Assembly: GCA_946567425.1 (NCBI GenBank)
Contig: CAMNXF010000002.1
Location: 159,794-223,793, forward strand
Direction: 5' to 3'
From: an uncultured Clostridia bacterium
GTDB taxonomy: Bacteria; Bacillota; Clostridia; Oscillospirales; Ruminococcaceae
Length of the DNA stretch: 64,000 nt
Positions 15,594-24,488 of this stretch are shown here, piece after piece. The position numbers and the translations under genes are program-made. The notes beneath the pieces are model-generated. The model was not told the DNA's origin, ran no database searches, and was given only the letters and a program-made list of their open reading frames with translations. Within the stretch, counting starts at the first letter, position 1. Each line of letters opens with the position of its first letter.

Positions 15594-16265
15594 ATGGCAA
15601 TCGTTTTAATAAGAGCGATAATTTTATACATCGTCATCACATTTTCGCTGAGACTTATGGGCAAGCGGCAACTCGGGGAACTGCAACCGTCCGAGCTTGT
15701 GGTCACGATACTCATCTCTAATATCGCGGCGATACCCGTCGAGGACAGCTCCGTGCCTATGATAATGGGCATTGTGCCGATCTTAACGCTCGTCTGTCTG
15801 GACGTTATTATGTCGGGGATAATGCTGAAATCCGCGAAGGTACGCAAGCTGATGATAGGCAGTCCGCGCATTATCATTTCCGAGGGCGATATTCTTCAGA
15901 AGGAGATGAAACGTCTGCGCTACACGGTCGACGACCTCACAGAAGCAATGCGCGAGCAGCAGATATTCGACATTACGCAGATACACTATGCGATAGTCGA
16001 GACTACCGGCAAGATAAACTTTCTGCTGAAAAAGGACTATCAGCCTACTGAAAAGCAGGACGTCAAGGCGGGCGGCAGCACAGACAACCCGCCGTCCGTG
16101 ATAATCCGCGACGGTATCACCGACCGCGAGCAGCTTCGGCTTCTCGGTCTTGGCGAACAGTGGCTTACCAAGACGCTCCGCGAAAACAACGTCGGCATAA
16201 AGGGCGTATTCCTCATGACAGCTGACCGCAACGGCAACCATACCATAGTTAAAAAGGCGGTGTGA
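15594..16265 (+). CDS. DUF421 (YetF/YcaP family) membrane protein
   Basis: A 223-residue protein with three N-terminal membrane helices (about residues 2-80) that include the family signature MGKRQLGELQPSELVVTILI. Two small cytoplasmic domains follow, the second with 'REQQIFDITQIHYAIVETTG'. In spore formers DUF421 proteins next to DUF4363 are linked to spores and germination. The exact function is unsettled. A strong AAGGAGTGG site precedes the start, and the DUF4363 gene follows after four bases. Confidence 0.9.
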   Translation: MAIVLIRAIILYIVITFSLRLMGKRQLGELQPSELVVTILISNIAAIPVEDSSVPMIMGIVPILTLVCLDVIMSGIMLKSAKVRKLMIGSPRIIISEGDILQKEMKRLRYTVDDLTEAMREQQIFDITQIHYAIVETTGKINFLLKKDYQPTEKQDVKAGGSTDNPPSVIIRDGITDREQLRLLGLGEQWLTKTLRENNVGIKGVFLMTADRNGNHTIVKKAV

Positions 16266-16269
16266 GCGC

Positions 16270-16647
16270 ATGAACAGGATAATTATAAGTATCGTTATAC
16301 TCGCCGTTATGTCGGCGTGCTGCTTCGCCTCGGTGGGCTATGTGAACAGTTTTTCCGACAAGCTTTGCGACAAGATAAATGAGGTCGAAAAGGCTTTCGA
16401 GGAGCACGACAAGGAAAAATCCTCCAAAGCTGCCGAGGAGCTCCAAAACGAGTGGAACAGCTTCATGGATATGGCGATATTCGTCAACGACCTCGGTCAC
16501 GCACTTGAGATAACCAGCTCCATAGCCGAGGTGTATTCGTTCGCGCAGGAACAGAACGAGGAGCTTTACGCGGCTTGCGACCGCGCTCAGGCGCAGATAG
16601 AGATGTTCCGCAATATGCAGTCGCCGACGTTTTGGAAAATTCTGTAA
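16270..16647 (+). CDS. DUF4363 protein
   Basis: A 125-residue protein with one N-terminal membrane or signal segment (IIISIVILAVMSACCFASVG) and a helical remainder rich in Glu/Lys (EHDKEKSSKAAEELQNEW). This is the usual form of DUF4363 proteins, which are encoded directly after DUF421 genes in sporulating clostridia. It probably lies at the membrane with its partner. The function is unknown. Confidence 0.82.
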   Translation: MNRIIISIVILAVMSACCFASVGYVNSFSDKLCDKINEVEKAFEEHDKEKSSKAAEELQNEWNSFMDMAIFVNDLGHALEITSSIAEVYSFAQEQNEELYAACDRAQAQIEMFRNMQSPTFWKIL

Positions 16648-16657
16648 TCTGACAGTG

Positions 16658-16686
16658 GAATAATCTGCCGTTTTTTGGGGAAAATA
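16658..16686 (+). promoter_or_regulatory. Possible forespore (SigF/SigG type) promoter of gerA
   Basis: GAATA (16658-16662) is followed 14 bases later by GGGGAAAATA (16677-16686), which fits the SigF -10 pattern GGnnAnAHTR at every defined position. The -35 differs from GYATA by one base. Its place just before a germination receptor operon fits forespore expression. The motif is recalled, not scored by computer. Confidence 0.45.
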
Positions 16687-16712
16687 GATCCAAACGAATA
16701 AGGGAGAACGCA

Positions 16713-18212
16713 ATGGAAGAAAATGTAAACACAAGAATATCCCCCGGTCTGCCCGTGGATATTTCACTTGATACAAACCTCGCAAACATTAAAACGTTCA
16801 CCGACAACTCGTCCGACGTCATCATCAAAACGGGAATGGTGTGCGGCAACCGCATTGCGGTGCTCACCTGCGAGGGCATGACGGGTACGGACACGCTCGC
16901 CGAGCTTATCTACGGCAAGCTGAACGATCTGGCGAACCGTGAGATAATGCCGCCCGAAACGCTTATGTCCTGCTTTTTCGAGGTGTATATGATGGCGGCA
17001 GAACAGCTCAATTTAACAAGTCTCGGCGATCTCGTGCTGAAAATGCAGTCGGGGTTTGCCGTGATACTCGTCGATGGCTGCACGCGCGCAATCGGGATAG
17101 GCATACAGGGCTATAAGTCGCGCGGCATCGACGAGCCGACAAGCGAGCTTAATGTCCGCGGATCACGCGAGGGCTTTGTCGAGGTCATACGCACCAATAT
17201 GTCGATGATACGCCGCCGAATAAAATCACCGACGCTGGTATTCGAGCTTCAGACGCTCGGCGACCGCTCCAACACGGACGTTTGCCTTTGCTACATCTCG
17301 GACAAGGTGTCGCCTGCGCTGCTCGAAAACATCAAAAAGCGCCTGAAATCGGTCAACCTGAACACGATACTCGAAAGCGGCTATTTGCAGCCGTACTTTG
17401 AGGGCAAGGGCGGCTGGTTCTTCTCGGAATGCGGAACGTGCGAGCGTCCCGACACGTTTGCCGCGAAGCTATACGAGGGACGCGTGGGCATTCTCGTGGA
17501 CGGCACACCGTTCGCGCTGATAGTGCCGCACCTTTTCATCGAGAGCTTTCAGACACTCGACGACTACACGCAAAAGCCGTTCTACGCGTTTTTTATACGG
17601 CTTGTGCGGCTTTGCGCATATTTCATCACGCTTTTTCTGCCGGGAGCATACGTCGCGATAGCGTCATACAATCCCGAAATGCTCCCGTCGGCGCTGATCC
17701 TGAACCTTGCCGCCGCCGAACAGACCGCGCCGTTTTCGCTTATGGTGGAGTGCCTGTTCATTCATTTTATGTATGAAATTTTAAGGGAAGCGGGAATACG
17801 CCTGCCGCGCCCTATCGGTCACGCGATTGGCGTTGTGGGCGGTCTGGTCATCGGCGACATCACCGTGAGCGCGGGACTTGTCGGCGCCCCCATGGTGCTT
17901 GTCGTGGCACTGTCGGGGCTGTGCAGCTTCGTTGTACCGACAATGTACGAAAAGACGGTCGTGCTGCGTTTCCTGTATATTATCGCGGGCGGAGTTTTCG
18001 GACTGTACGGACTGCTGATAATGGCGGGCGCGGTCGTGATAAAAATGTGCTCGCTTAACACCTACGGAATACCCTATATGGCGCCGATATCGCCATTCTC
18101 GCCAAAGGCAATGCGCGATATGCTTGTGAGGTCGGGGTGGAAGAAAATGGCAAAGGGCGACGTTACCGTGCAGAGCCTTAACGGCGCGAAAACAGGGGGT
18201 CAGCATGCTTAA
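16713..18212 (+). CDS. gerA: Spore germination receptor subunit A (GerA family)
   Basis: A 499-residue protein of the GerA/SpoVAF family. A soluble N-terminal half (about residues 1-290), with the conserved 'NIKTFTDNSSDVIIK' start and 'RVGILVDGTPFALIVPHLF' before the membrane, is followed by about five membrane helices, including ILREAGIRLPRPIGHAIGVVGGLVIGD, here in pieces as the family signature. Together with subunits B and C it forms the nutrient sensor of the spore inner membrane. It overlaps the next gene by eight bases. The nutrient ligand is unknown. Confidence 0.94.
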   Translation: MEENVNTRISPGLPVDISLDTNLANIKTFTDNSSDVIIKTGMVCGNRIAVLTCEGMTGTDTLAELIYGKLNDLANREIMPPETLMSCFFEVYMMAAEQLNLTSLGDLVLKMQSGFAVILVDGCTRAIGIGIQGYKSRGIDEPTSELNVRGSREGFVEVIRTNMSMIRRRIKSPTLVFELQTLGDRSNTDVCLCYISDKVSPALLENIKKRLKSVNLNTILESGYLQPYFEGKGGWFFSECGTCERPDTFAAKLYEGRVGILVDGTPFALIVPHLFIESFQTLDDYTQKPFYAFFIRLVRLCAYFITLFLPGAYVAIASYNPEMLPSALILNLAAAEQTAPFSLMVECLFIHFMYEILREAGIRLPRPIGHAIGVVGGLVIGDITVSAGLVGAPMVLVVALSGLCSFVVPTMYEKTVVLRFLYIIAGGVFGLYGLLIMAGAVVIKMCSLNTYGIPYMAPISPFSPKAMRDMLVRSGWKKMAKGDVTVQSLNGAKTGGQHA

Positions 18213-19128
18213 GGAGAACTCAATTAGCCCGTCTCAATTATTCTGTATGTTATTTCTCTGCCGCCTGAGCGCCGAGATAGTCTATCCGAGAACCGCTGCC
18301 GGAACGGCATGGGAGGGCGTTATCGCGCTCGTTATCTCGGAGCTGGTGCGCTTTGTATTGGCGCTGCCCGTGATAATTTACTCGTTTAAGGGAACGAACG
18401 TTCACCGCGCGGTGTACAAAAAGAACAGGTTTTTCGGGTGGTGCGGAGCGCTGTTCGCGGCGCTGCTGCTCGTCGCCGCGGCATTGCGGACGCTGTTCAA
18501 CTCGTCGCAGTTCGCGGTGAAAAATCTGCTGAACGGCGGCACGATGTGGATAATATTCGCGATCTCGGCAATATTCGCGGTGTACGCGGCGATTACGGGC
18601 GTTGAGGCGCTTGCGCGGTCGGGCGCGATATTCCTGATAGCCGCCGCGCTGATAACGCTCGCGGTAATTCTCGCGGATATACCGTATATGCAGACGGACG
18701 GCTTTTCGGCGCGCGGCGATTTTTCCGCGCTTCTTGGCGACACGTTCGAGCGCGTGATACGCGGCGGTGATTATCTGATATTCGCGGCGCTGCTGCCATA
18801 CGTCAGCAAGAAAAACAAGTCCTCGTCGGGAAAAACGGCGCTGTGGTTCGCAGCGGCTTCTCTGTTCGGCGGACTGCTGATAACCGTGACGAACTGCCTT
18901 ATTCTCCGCGATATGTACGGGCTGTGCGAATTTCCGCATATAGCCGCAGCGTCGCTCGCGGATATCGCATTCTTTAAACGGCTTGACGGAGCTTCGGCAG
19001 CAGTGTGGACGCTGTGCGCGGCGTTCAGAAGCGGAGTAATGCTGTTTGCGGCGGGGAGCGCGGTCGTTGAAGTCTACCGCGCGGGGCATTCACAAACGGC
19101 AAAAAAAATACAGCGGGGTGCGCAATGA
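18205..19128 (+). CDS. gerB: Spore germination receptor subunit B (GerB family permease-like)
   Basis: A 307-residue membrane protein related to amino acid permeases, with about nine helices. It starts ENSISPSQLFCMLFLCRLSAEI, the usual GerB opening that places an 'SxxQ' stretch before the first helix. Family members are usually about 360 residues, so this one is short by roughly one helix. It is probably the part that binds the germinant. It overlaps gerA and gerC by a few bases, so all three are coupled. Confidence 0.88.
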   Translation: MLKENSISPSQLFCMLFLCRLSAEIVYPRTAAGTAWEGVIALVISELVRFVLALPVIIYSFKGTNVHRAVYKKNRFFGWCGALFAALLLVAAALRTLFNSSQFAVKNLLNGGTMWIIFAISAIFAVYAAITGVEALARSGAIFLIAAALITLAVILADIPYMQTDGFSARGDFSALLGDTFERVIRGGDYLIFAALLPYVSKKNKSSSGKTALWFAAASLFGGLLITVTNCLILRDMYGLCEFPHIAAASLADIAFFKRLDGASAAVWTLCAAFRSGVMLFAAGSAVVEVYRAGHSQTAKKIQRGAQ

Positions 19129-20033
19129 GAAAATTAGCGTTGTTAATTATCGGCATGATGCTGCTTACGGGCTGCGAATCAGATATGACGGAGCTTGGCA
19201 ACCGCGCAATTATACAGGCGGCGGCTGTCGACTTTAACGGAAACTATCAGGTGAGCGCGCTGCTGTTCAGCGGCGGAGGGAGCGGAGGCAACACGATAGA
19301 CGCATCGCAGGAGAACGTTATCAAGGTATCTGGCGAGGGCGAAACGCTTGCCGAGGCGATAGACAACATTTCGCTCATCGACGGCAAAAAACTCTATATG
19401 GCAGAGACCAAGCTGCTGATACTCGGCGGCGGGTTTGAGAAAATAAGCGCTGCCGACGCTCTGGAAACACTCTACTTCGATATGCGGTGCAGCCTTAATA
19501 TGCCCGTCTGCTGCGCCGAAAGCGCGGAGTTCCTCACAGATCTGCAGTTCACCGAGGGAATAACCTCCGCCGAAAAACCGCTCGCACTAATCGAAAACGC
19601 GAACAGAATGGGCGTTTCACCAAAAACGACGCTGCTCGACCTGCTTGCGGACAGCGCGGGAGGACGCGCGTCGCTGCTCCCGAGGCTCGCGCCGACGAAA
19701 AACGGCAGAGGAATGACCTCCGCCGAGGACGGCAAAACTGCCGTGCTGAACGGCTCGCGCTACATGAAAGACGGTATGCTGAACGGCTATTACGACGCTC
19801 CGGAGACCGCCGCGCTCATGCTGCTTTCGGGCAAGACAGACAAACTGCTGCTGAACTATCTCCACAACGATACCGAAAAAACCTGCGAGGCATATGGGAT
19901 ACGCGTTTCTCCCGAGGGCAGCAATTGGCGCGTTTCGGCAAAATTCCGCACACGAAACGGCGGCTCGCTTTCCGAAAGCGAACAGCGTTCGGCATTGTCC
20001 GCGCTAACGGAACTGGTCTCTCACGCGGCATAA
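19125..20033 (+). CDS. gerC: Spore germination receptor lipoprotein subunit C (GerC family, short)
   Basis: A 302-residue lipoprotein with signal MRKLALLIIGMMLLTGC (lipobox LTGC, Cys at 17). The N-terminal GerC domain follows ('ELGNRAIIQAAAVDF', then 'GKKLYMAETKLLILG'). GerC proteins usually have 370-400 residues in three domains. Here the third domain is mostly missing and the protein ends soon after 'YGIRVSPEGSNWRV' at a normal stop and terminator, with no sign of a frameshift. It should anchor on the outer face of the spore inner membrane with GerA and GerB. Confidence 0.85.
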   Translation: MRKLALLIIGMMLLTGCESDMTELGNRAIIQAAAVDFNGNYQVSALLFSGGGSGGNTIDASQENVIKVSGEGETLAEAIDNISLIDGKKLYMAETKLLILGGGFEKISAADALETLYFDMRCSLNMPVCCAESAEFLTDLQFTEGITSAEKPLALIENANRMGVSPKTTLLDLLADSAGGRASLLPRLAPTKNGRGMTSAEDGKTAVLNGSRYMKDGMLNGYYDAPETAALMLLSGKTDKLLLNYLHNDTEKTCEAYGIRVSPEGSNWRVSAKFRTRNGGSLSESEQRSALSALTELVSHAA

Positions 20034-20038
20034 TATAA

Positions 20039-20069
20039 ACGGCGCAGATGCTTCACTGCGCCGTATTTT
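20039..20069 (+). terminator. Terminator of the germination operon
   Basis: ACGGCGCAG and CTGCGCCGT form a nine-base stem around an eight-base loop, followed by ATTTTA. Confidence 0.75.
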
Positions 20070-20090
20070 ACATATTGCATTACTAAAAGA

Positions 20091-21101
20091 TTATATTATT
20101 ATCATACAATCCCCGAACGAAAAGAACCGATACCGTTCCTCGATCGCTGTCCGATACGCGGCGAGGGTCTTTTCGCGCCCGAGGAACGCGCTAACAAGCA
20201 TAATCAGCGTGCTTTCGGGGAGGTGGAAATTGGTTATCAGCCCGTCAATGCACTTGAACTCATAGCCCGGGTAAATGAAAATGCTCGTGTCGTCAACCGA
20301 CTTGCCCGACTGCGCAGCGCTCTCGAGCGTGCGGCACGAGGTCGTCCCGACGGCGATGACCCGCCCGCCGCGCTCCTTGCACGCGCGTATTTTCACGGCG
20401 GTCTCGGGCGGTATCTCATAGTGCTCGGTGTGCATTTTGTGGTTGAGGATATCGTCTTCCTTGACAGGTCGGAACGTTCCCAGTCCGACGTGCAGCGTCA
20501 CATATGCCGTGTCAACGCCCATTTCACATGCCTTGGCGAACTCTTTTTCGGTAAAGTGCAGTCCCGCCGTGGGAGCGGCAGCCGAGCCTGTTTCGCGGCA
20601 GTAAATAGTGTTGTAACGTTCCTTGTCGGCGAGCTTTTCCGTGATGTACGGCGGCAGCGGCATCTGCCCAATTCTGTCAAGGATATCGTAAAAATCGCCC
20701 TCGTAAGCGAACCGCACCAGACGGTTGCCGCCGTCGAGAGTATCAAGCACCTCGGCGGAAAGCCCCTCGGGGAAGTCCACGACCGCCCCAGGTTTCAGCC
20801 GCCGCCCCGGCTTGACCATGGTTTCCCACTCGTTCAGCCCGAGCCGCTTCAGCAGCAGAAACTCGCATGGAACGCCCGTTCCAGATTTAACGCCGTAAAT
20901 TCGCGCGGGAAACACCTTGCTGTCATTCATCACAAGCAAGTCGCCCTTTTTCAGGTAATTGCATATATTGTAAAAGCGGTCGTGAATGACCTCGCCGCTC
21001 TGCCTGTCAATCTTCATCAGCCGCGAGCTGTCGCGCGGTTCAACAGGGGTCTGCGCTATCAGCTCCTCGGGAAGATCGTAGTAAAAATCGGATTTAAGCA
21101 T
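20091..21101 (-). CDS. queA: S-adenosylmethionine:tRNA ribosyltransferase-isomerase
   Basis: A 336-residue enzyme. The opening [15 protein letters not shown], the middle [13 protein letters not shown] and the ending [10 protein letters not shown] are QueA hallmarks. It transfers and isomerises the ribosyl part of SAM onto 7-aminomethyl-7-deazaguanine in tRNA to make epoxyqueuosine, the penultimate step of queuosine formation. It is a single-gene unit here. No tgt or other queuosine gene is in view. Confidence 0.96.
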   Translation of the reverse strand: MLKSDFYYDLPEELIAQTPVEPRDSSRLMKIDRQSGEVIHDRFYNICNYLKKGDLLVMNDSKVFPARIYGVKSGTGVPCEFLLLKRLGLNEWETMVKPGRRLKPGAVVDFPEGLSAEVLDTLDGGNRLVRFAYEGDFYDILDRIGQMPLPPYITEKLADKERYNTIYCRETGSAAAPTAGLHFTEKEFAKACEMGVDTAYVTLHVGLGTFRPVKEDDILNHKMHTEHYEIPPETAVKIRACKERGGRVIAVGTTSCRTLESAAQSGKSVDDTSIFIYPGYEFKCIDGLITNFHLPESTLIMLVSAFLGREKTLAAYRTAIEERYRFFSFGDCMIII

Positions 21102-21134
21102 AGATTCTCCATTCTCTGTTATGTTCTAATTATT

Positions 21135-21163
21135 ATTGTATCACAAACCGCTGAATAATTCAA
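21135..21163 (-). promoter_or_regulatory. Promoter of queA
   Basis: On the minus strand TTGAAT (21158-21163) and TACAAT (21135-21140) are 17 bases apart, about 35 bases before the start codon. Confidence 0.7.
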
Positions 21164-21242
21164 TCGGGTTTGTACTTGACATAATAACCAAAAGTTTTAT
21201 GCAAACGGCGGCTTTTTTTTCCCAAAAAAACGGTTTTTGTTA

Positions 21243-21271
21243 TTGACAAAGAGAATATAATATGATACAAT
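21243..21271 (+). promoter_or_regulatory. Promoter of the lysine/diaminopimelate operon
   Basis: TTGACA (21243-21248) and TACAAT (21266-21271) are 17 bases apart. Transcription should start near 21278, just before the riboswitch. Confidence 0.85.
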
Positions 21272-21283
21272 ATACTGTGTAAT

Positions 21284-21444
21284 GATAGAGGTGCGGAGTA
21301 GATGAGTAGCGCGGCACAAACGTCCACGGAGGACGCGGCGCGAAAGGCGAACCGCCGAGGAGTGTACAGTCCGTGTTGTGCATATCCGGTTGTGCGTTGA
21401 ACAAGCGTACGACTGTCATCGAGAATGCTTGATGGAGTGCTATC
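21284..21444 (+). ncRNA. Lysine riboswitch (L box)
   Basis: The 5' leader of asd carries the conserved L-box elements in order. These are GATAGAGGTGC with AGTA, the AAAGGCGAA...GCCGAGG segment, ACTGTCA, and AATGCTTGATGGAGTGC. The closing helix pairs GATAG (21284-21288) with CTATC (21440-21444). A small hairpin (GCAAAT with ATTTGC, 21445-21459) follows, then a terminator at 21476-21508. Lysine binding should therefore stop transcription of asd, dapA, dapB and the genes behind them. The family is well established; the mechanism here is read from the layout. Confidence 0.9.
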
Positions 21445-21475
21445 GCAAATTGAATTTGCAGCATTAAACAGCATT

Positions 21476-21508
21476 GCCGATGATTTATCATCGGTTTTAT
21501 TTTTGGTT
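21476..21508 (+). terminator. Riboswitch-controlled terminator
   Basis: CCGATGA and TCATCGG pair around TTTA, followed by TTTTATTTTT, 23 bases before the asd start. This is the expression platform of the lysine riboswitch. Confidence 0.85.
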
Positions 21509-21530
21509 TATTTAAAGAAAGGGAACAGCT

Positions 21531-22652
21531 ATGAAAAAACAATTCAAGGTAGGTATTATCGGAGCGACGGGAATGGTCGGACAGCGTTTCGCGACGCTGC
21601 TTGAGAACCATCCGTGGTTCAAGGTGGTCGCGCTGGCGGCGTCTCCGCGCTCGGCGGGAAAAACGTATAAAGAGGCAGTCGGGGAGCGCTGGTACATGGA
21701 CACTCCCATGCCTGCGAATATGGCTGACATCATCGTGAACGACGCGTCCGCAGACGTTGACGAGATTGCCGCAAAGGTGGACTTCGTGTTCTGCGCGGTG
21801 GATATGAAAAAGGACGAGATAAAGGCGCTGGAAGAGCGTTACGCAAGAGCCGAATGCCCCGTAATGTCCAACAACTCGGCGAACCGTTTCACGCCCGACG
21901 TGCCGATGATAATCCCCGAGGTCAACGCAAACCACGCGGCTATCATCAACGCGCAGAAAAAGCGTCTGGGCACAAAGCGCGGTTTTATTTCGGTTAAGTC
22001 CAACTGCTCGATACAGAGCTACGTTCCCGCACTGTCGCCGTTGCGCAAATTCGGGATAACCGAGGTTCTGGCTTGTACTTATCAGGCGATATCGGGCGCG
22101 GGCAAGACATTCGAGACATGGCCCGAAATGGTGGATAACCTTATCCCGTACATCGGCGGCGAGGAGGAGAAATCCGAGCAGGAGCCGCTTAAGGTCTGGG
22201 GGCGCATTGAGGGCAATGAGATAGTAAAATGCGACAAGCCGCAGATAACGACACAGTGCCTGCGCGTGCCCGTTTCCAACGGTCATTTCGCGGCGGTGTT
22301 CGTAAGGTTCGAGAACAAGCCCTCTATCGAGGAGATAAAGAAGATATGGGCGGAATACGCCGCAGAGCCGCAGGAGCTGAAGCTCCCGTCCGCGCCGAAG
22401 CAGTTTCTCAACTACTTTGAAGAGGACAATATGCCGCAGGCGAAGCTCCATCGCAACCTCGAGGGCGGTATGGCGGTCTCTATCGGACGACTGCGCCCCG
22501 ATACGCAGTATGACTACAAGTTCGTGTGCCTGTCGCACAACACGCTGCGCGGAGCAGCAGGCGGCGCTGTCGAAATGGCAGAGCTGCTGGCGGCTAAGGG
22601 GTATATTAATTTTAGTAATAATCCCTCGTCAACCCCGTGGAGAACAGTTTAA
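21531..22652 (+). CDS. asd: Aspartate-semialdehyde dehydrogenase
   Basis: A 373-residue enzyme that reduces aspartyl phosphate to aspartate semialdehyde with NADPH, the entry to lysine, diaminopimelate, methionine and threonine. The Rossmann start IGATGMVGQRF binds NADP, SNCSIQ carries the catalytic Cys (residue 159), and 'VSNGHFAAVFVRF' holds the active-site His. Length and motifs fit the subgroup shared with archaea and many clostridia, not the shorter classical form. It is the first gene under the lysine riboswitch. Confidence 0.94.
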   Translation: MKKQFKVGIIGATGMVGQRFATLLENHPWFKVVALAASPRSAGKTYKEAVGERWYMDTPMPANMADIIVNDASADVDEIAAKVDFVFCAVDMKKDEIKALEERYARAECPVMSNNSANRFTPDVPMIIPEVNANHAAIINAQKKRLGTKRGFISVKSNCSIQSYVPALSPLRKFGITEVLACTYQAISGAGKTFETWPEMVDNLIPYIGGEEEKSEQEPLKVWGRIEGNEIVKCDKPQITTQCLRVPVSNGHFAAVFVRFENKPSIEEIKKIWAEYAAEPQELKLPSAPKQFLNYFEEDNMPQAKLHRNLEGGMAVSIGRLRPDTQYDYKFVCLSHNTLRGAAGGAVEMAELLAAKGYINFSNNPSSTPWRTV

Positions 22653-22684
22653 GGCACGCACGACGATCATCAGCAAATAAAACA

Positions 22685-22779
22685 CGCAGCGGCAAAAGTC
22701 GCAAGCAATGGAGGAGTTACCGTTGGCTAGCGCGGCGAAGCCGCGCGGTGCGAGCTTTTGCTTTCAAGATAGGAGAAAA
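22685..22779 (+). repeat. Three-way-junction leader repeat, copy A (before dapA)
   Basis: The outer helix pairs GGCAAAAG (22691-22698) with CTTTTGC (22755-22761), plus CGCA with TGCG. Inside, helix 2 pairs CAATGG (22706-22711) with CCGTTG (22720-22725), and helix 3 pairs GCGCGGC (22730-22736) with GCCGCGC (22740-22746). The similarity to copies B (57264-57407) and C (60591-60743) continues through ATAGGAGAAAA, the ribosome site of dapA. The 5' extra hairpin seen in B and C is missing here. Confidence 0.8.
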
Positions 22780-22780
22780 T

Positions 22781-23674
22781 ATGAACAAGACTATTTTTAC
22801 GGGCTGCGCGACAGCTATCGCGACGCCCATGAACGCCGACGGCTCTATCAATTATGAGGAGTTCGGCAGACTGATAGATTTTCAGATAGACAACGGTATC
22901 GACGGTCTGGTTATCTGCGGAACGACAGGCGAGTCGGCTACTATGACCGACGAGGAGCATGTCGAGGTTATCCGCTACGGCATTGAGCGCGTAAATCATC
23001 GTGTACCCGTGATCGCGGGTGCGGGCAGCAACGACACGGCATACGCCGTCGAGCTGTCAAAGGAAGCCGAAAAGGCGGGCGCGGACGCGCTTTTGCAGGT
23101 AACTCCCTACTACAACAAGGCGTCGCAGCGCGGTCTGGTAAAGCATTTCACGGCTATCGCGGACGCTGTGAGCATTCCCAATATGCTGTACAACGTTCCC
23201 TCGCGCACGGGCGTTAATATCGCCGTTGATACGTACAAGGAGCTTGCGAAGCACCCGAACATCACCGCCGTCAAGGAAGCCTCGGGCAGTATGGATACGG
23301 TAATGCAGCTTTCTGTATATACCGATCTCGACATCTACTCGGGCAACGACGACGAAGCACTGTGCTGTCTGGCGCTCGGCGGCAAGGGGCTTGTATCGGT
23401 TACGTCGAACGTTGTTCCGCGCGAAAAGCATGACGAAATAGCGCTTTTCCTCGCAGGCAAGCACGACGAGGCGCTGGAGATACAGAAAAAACTCCTCGAG
23501 CTCGACAAGGCGATGTTTTTGGACGTAAACCCCATTCCCGTAAAAGAAGCGCTGAATATTATGGGCTTCAAGGCGGGCGAGTGCCGTCTGCCGCTCTGCT
23601 CTATGATCGACGAGATGACCGCAAAGCTCAGAGCGGTCATGGACGCTCTGGGATTAGTCGGGTGCGTAAAGTAA
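22781..23674 (+). CDS. dapA: 4-Hydroxy-tetrahydrodipicolinate synthase
   Basis: A 297-residue TIM-barrel aldolase that joins pyruvate and aspartate semialdehyde. The Schiff-base lysine is residue 165 (ITAVKEASGS), with Tyr137 in LYNVPSRTG and the GTTGE loop at 48-51. The start is the ATG at 22781 behind AGGAGA. The open frame upstream runs through the repeat element and is not coding. It follows asd in the riboswitch operon, separated by the structured repeat. In spore formers the product also feeds dipicolinic acid. Confidence 0.96.
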   Translation: MNKTIFTGCATAIATPMNADGSINYEEFGRLIDFQIDNGIDGLVICGTTGESATMTDEEHVEVIRYGIERVNHRVPVIAGAGSNDTAYAVELSKEAEKAGADALLQVTPYYNKASQRGLVKHFTAIADAVSIPNMLYNVPSRTGVNIAVDTYKELAKHPNITAVKEASGSMDTVMQLSVYTDLDIYSGNDDEALCCLALGGKGLVSVTSNVVPREKHDEIALFLAGKHDEALEIQKKLLELDKAMFLDVNPIPVKEALNIMGFKAGECRLPLCSMIDEMTAKLRAVMDALGLVGCVK

Positions 23675-23707
23675 ACACGGATATACAAATTTAATTAGGA
23701 GCATAAA

Positions 23708-24460
23708 ATGACTAAGATTGCTATTACAGGCGCTTGCGGACACATGGGACGCGTTATCGCAGGTCTTATCGCGGAGCGCGGGGATTGCGCGGTGAGCGCG
23801 GGAATTGACAAGTTCGGCGAAAAATACGCGGATTTCGAGGTGTACAAAAGCGTGTTCGATATGCCCGAAAAACCCGGCGTTATCATCGACTTTTCGCACC
23901 CGTCCGCCCTATCCGATCTTCTTAACTACTGCAAGATGAACAGCGTGCCGCTCGTTATCGGCACGACGGGCTACTCCGACGAGGAAAAGGCGCAGATAAC
24001 CGCCGCCTCGTCGCAAATACCCGTGTTCTTCACGTTCAATATGTCGCTCGGCATAAATCTGTTGGCGGAGCTGGCAAAAAAGGCGGTTCAGGTTCTTGGC
24101 GGACAGTTCGATATCGAGATAGTCGAAAAGCACCACAATCGCAAAAAGGACGCACCCTCGGGCACGGCAATAATGCTCGCCGAGGCGATAAATGAGGAGT
24201 TGGACAACTCCAAGCACTACGTTTACGACCGCCATTCCGTGCGCCGTCCGCGTGACAAGGACGAGATCGGAATGCACTCGGTGCGCGGCGGCACGATAGT
24301 CGGCGAACATGATATCATCTTCGCAGGTCACGACGAGGTGATTACGCTCTCACACTCGGCGCAGTCGCGCGAGGTGTTCGCGGTCGGCGCAGTCAACGCG
24401 GCGGTGTTCCTCTCGGGCAAGCCCGCGGGAATGTACGCGATGAGCGATTTGATAGTATAA
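23708..24460 (+). CDS. dapB: 4-Hydroxy-tetrahydrodipicolinate reductase
   Basis: A 250-residue NAD(P)H-dependent reductase of the lysine/diaminopimelate pathway. ITGACGHMGR is the nucleotide loop and EKHHNRKKDAPSGTA is the catalytic signature with His-His and the substrate Lys. It follows dapA by 33 bases with its own GGAG site. Confidence 0.96.
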   Translation: MTKIAITGACGHMGRVIAGLIAERGDCAVSAGIDKFGEKYADFEVYKSVFDMPEKPGVIIDFSHPSALSDLLNYCKMNSVPLVIGTTGYSDEEKAQITAASSQIPVFFTFNMSLGINLLAELAKKAVQVLGGQFDIEIVEKHHNRKKDAPSGTAIMLAEAINEELDNSKHYVYDRHSVRRPRDKDEIGMHSVRGGTIVGEHDIIFAGHDEVITLSHSAQSREVFAVGAVNAAVFLSGKPAGMYAMSDLIV

Positions 24461-24488
24461 GCGCACCATTTCGTATTAGGAGGCAAAA

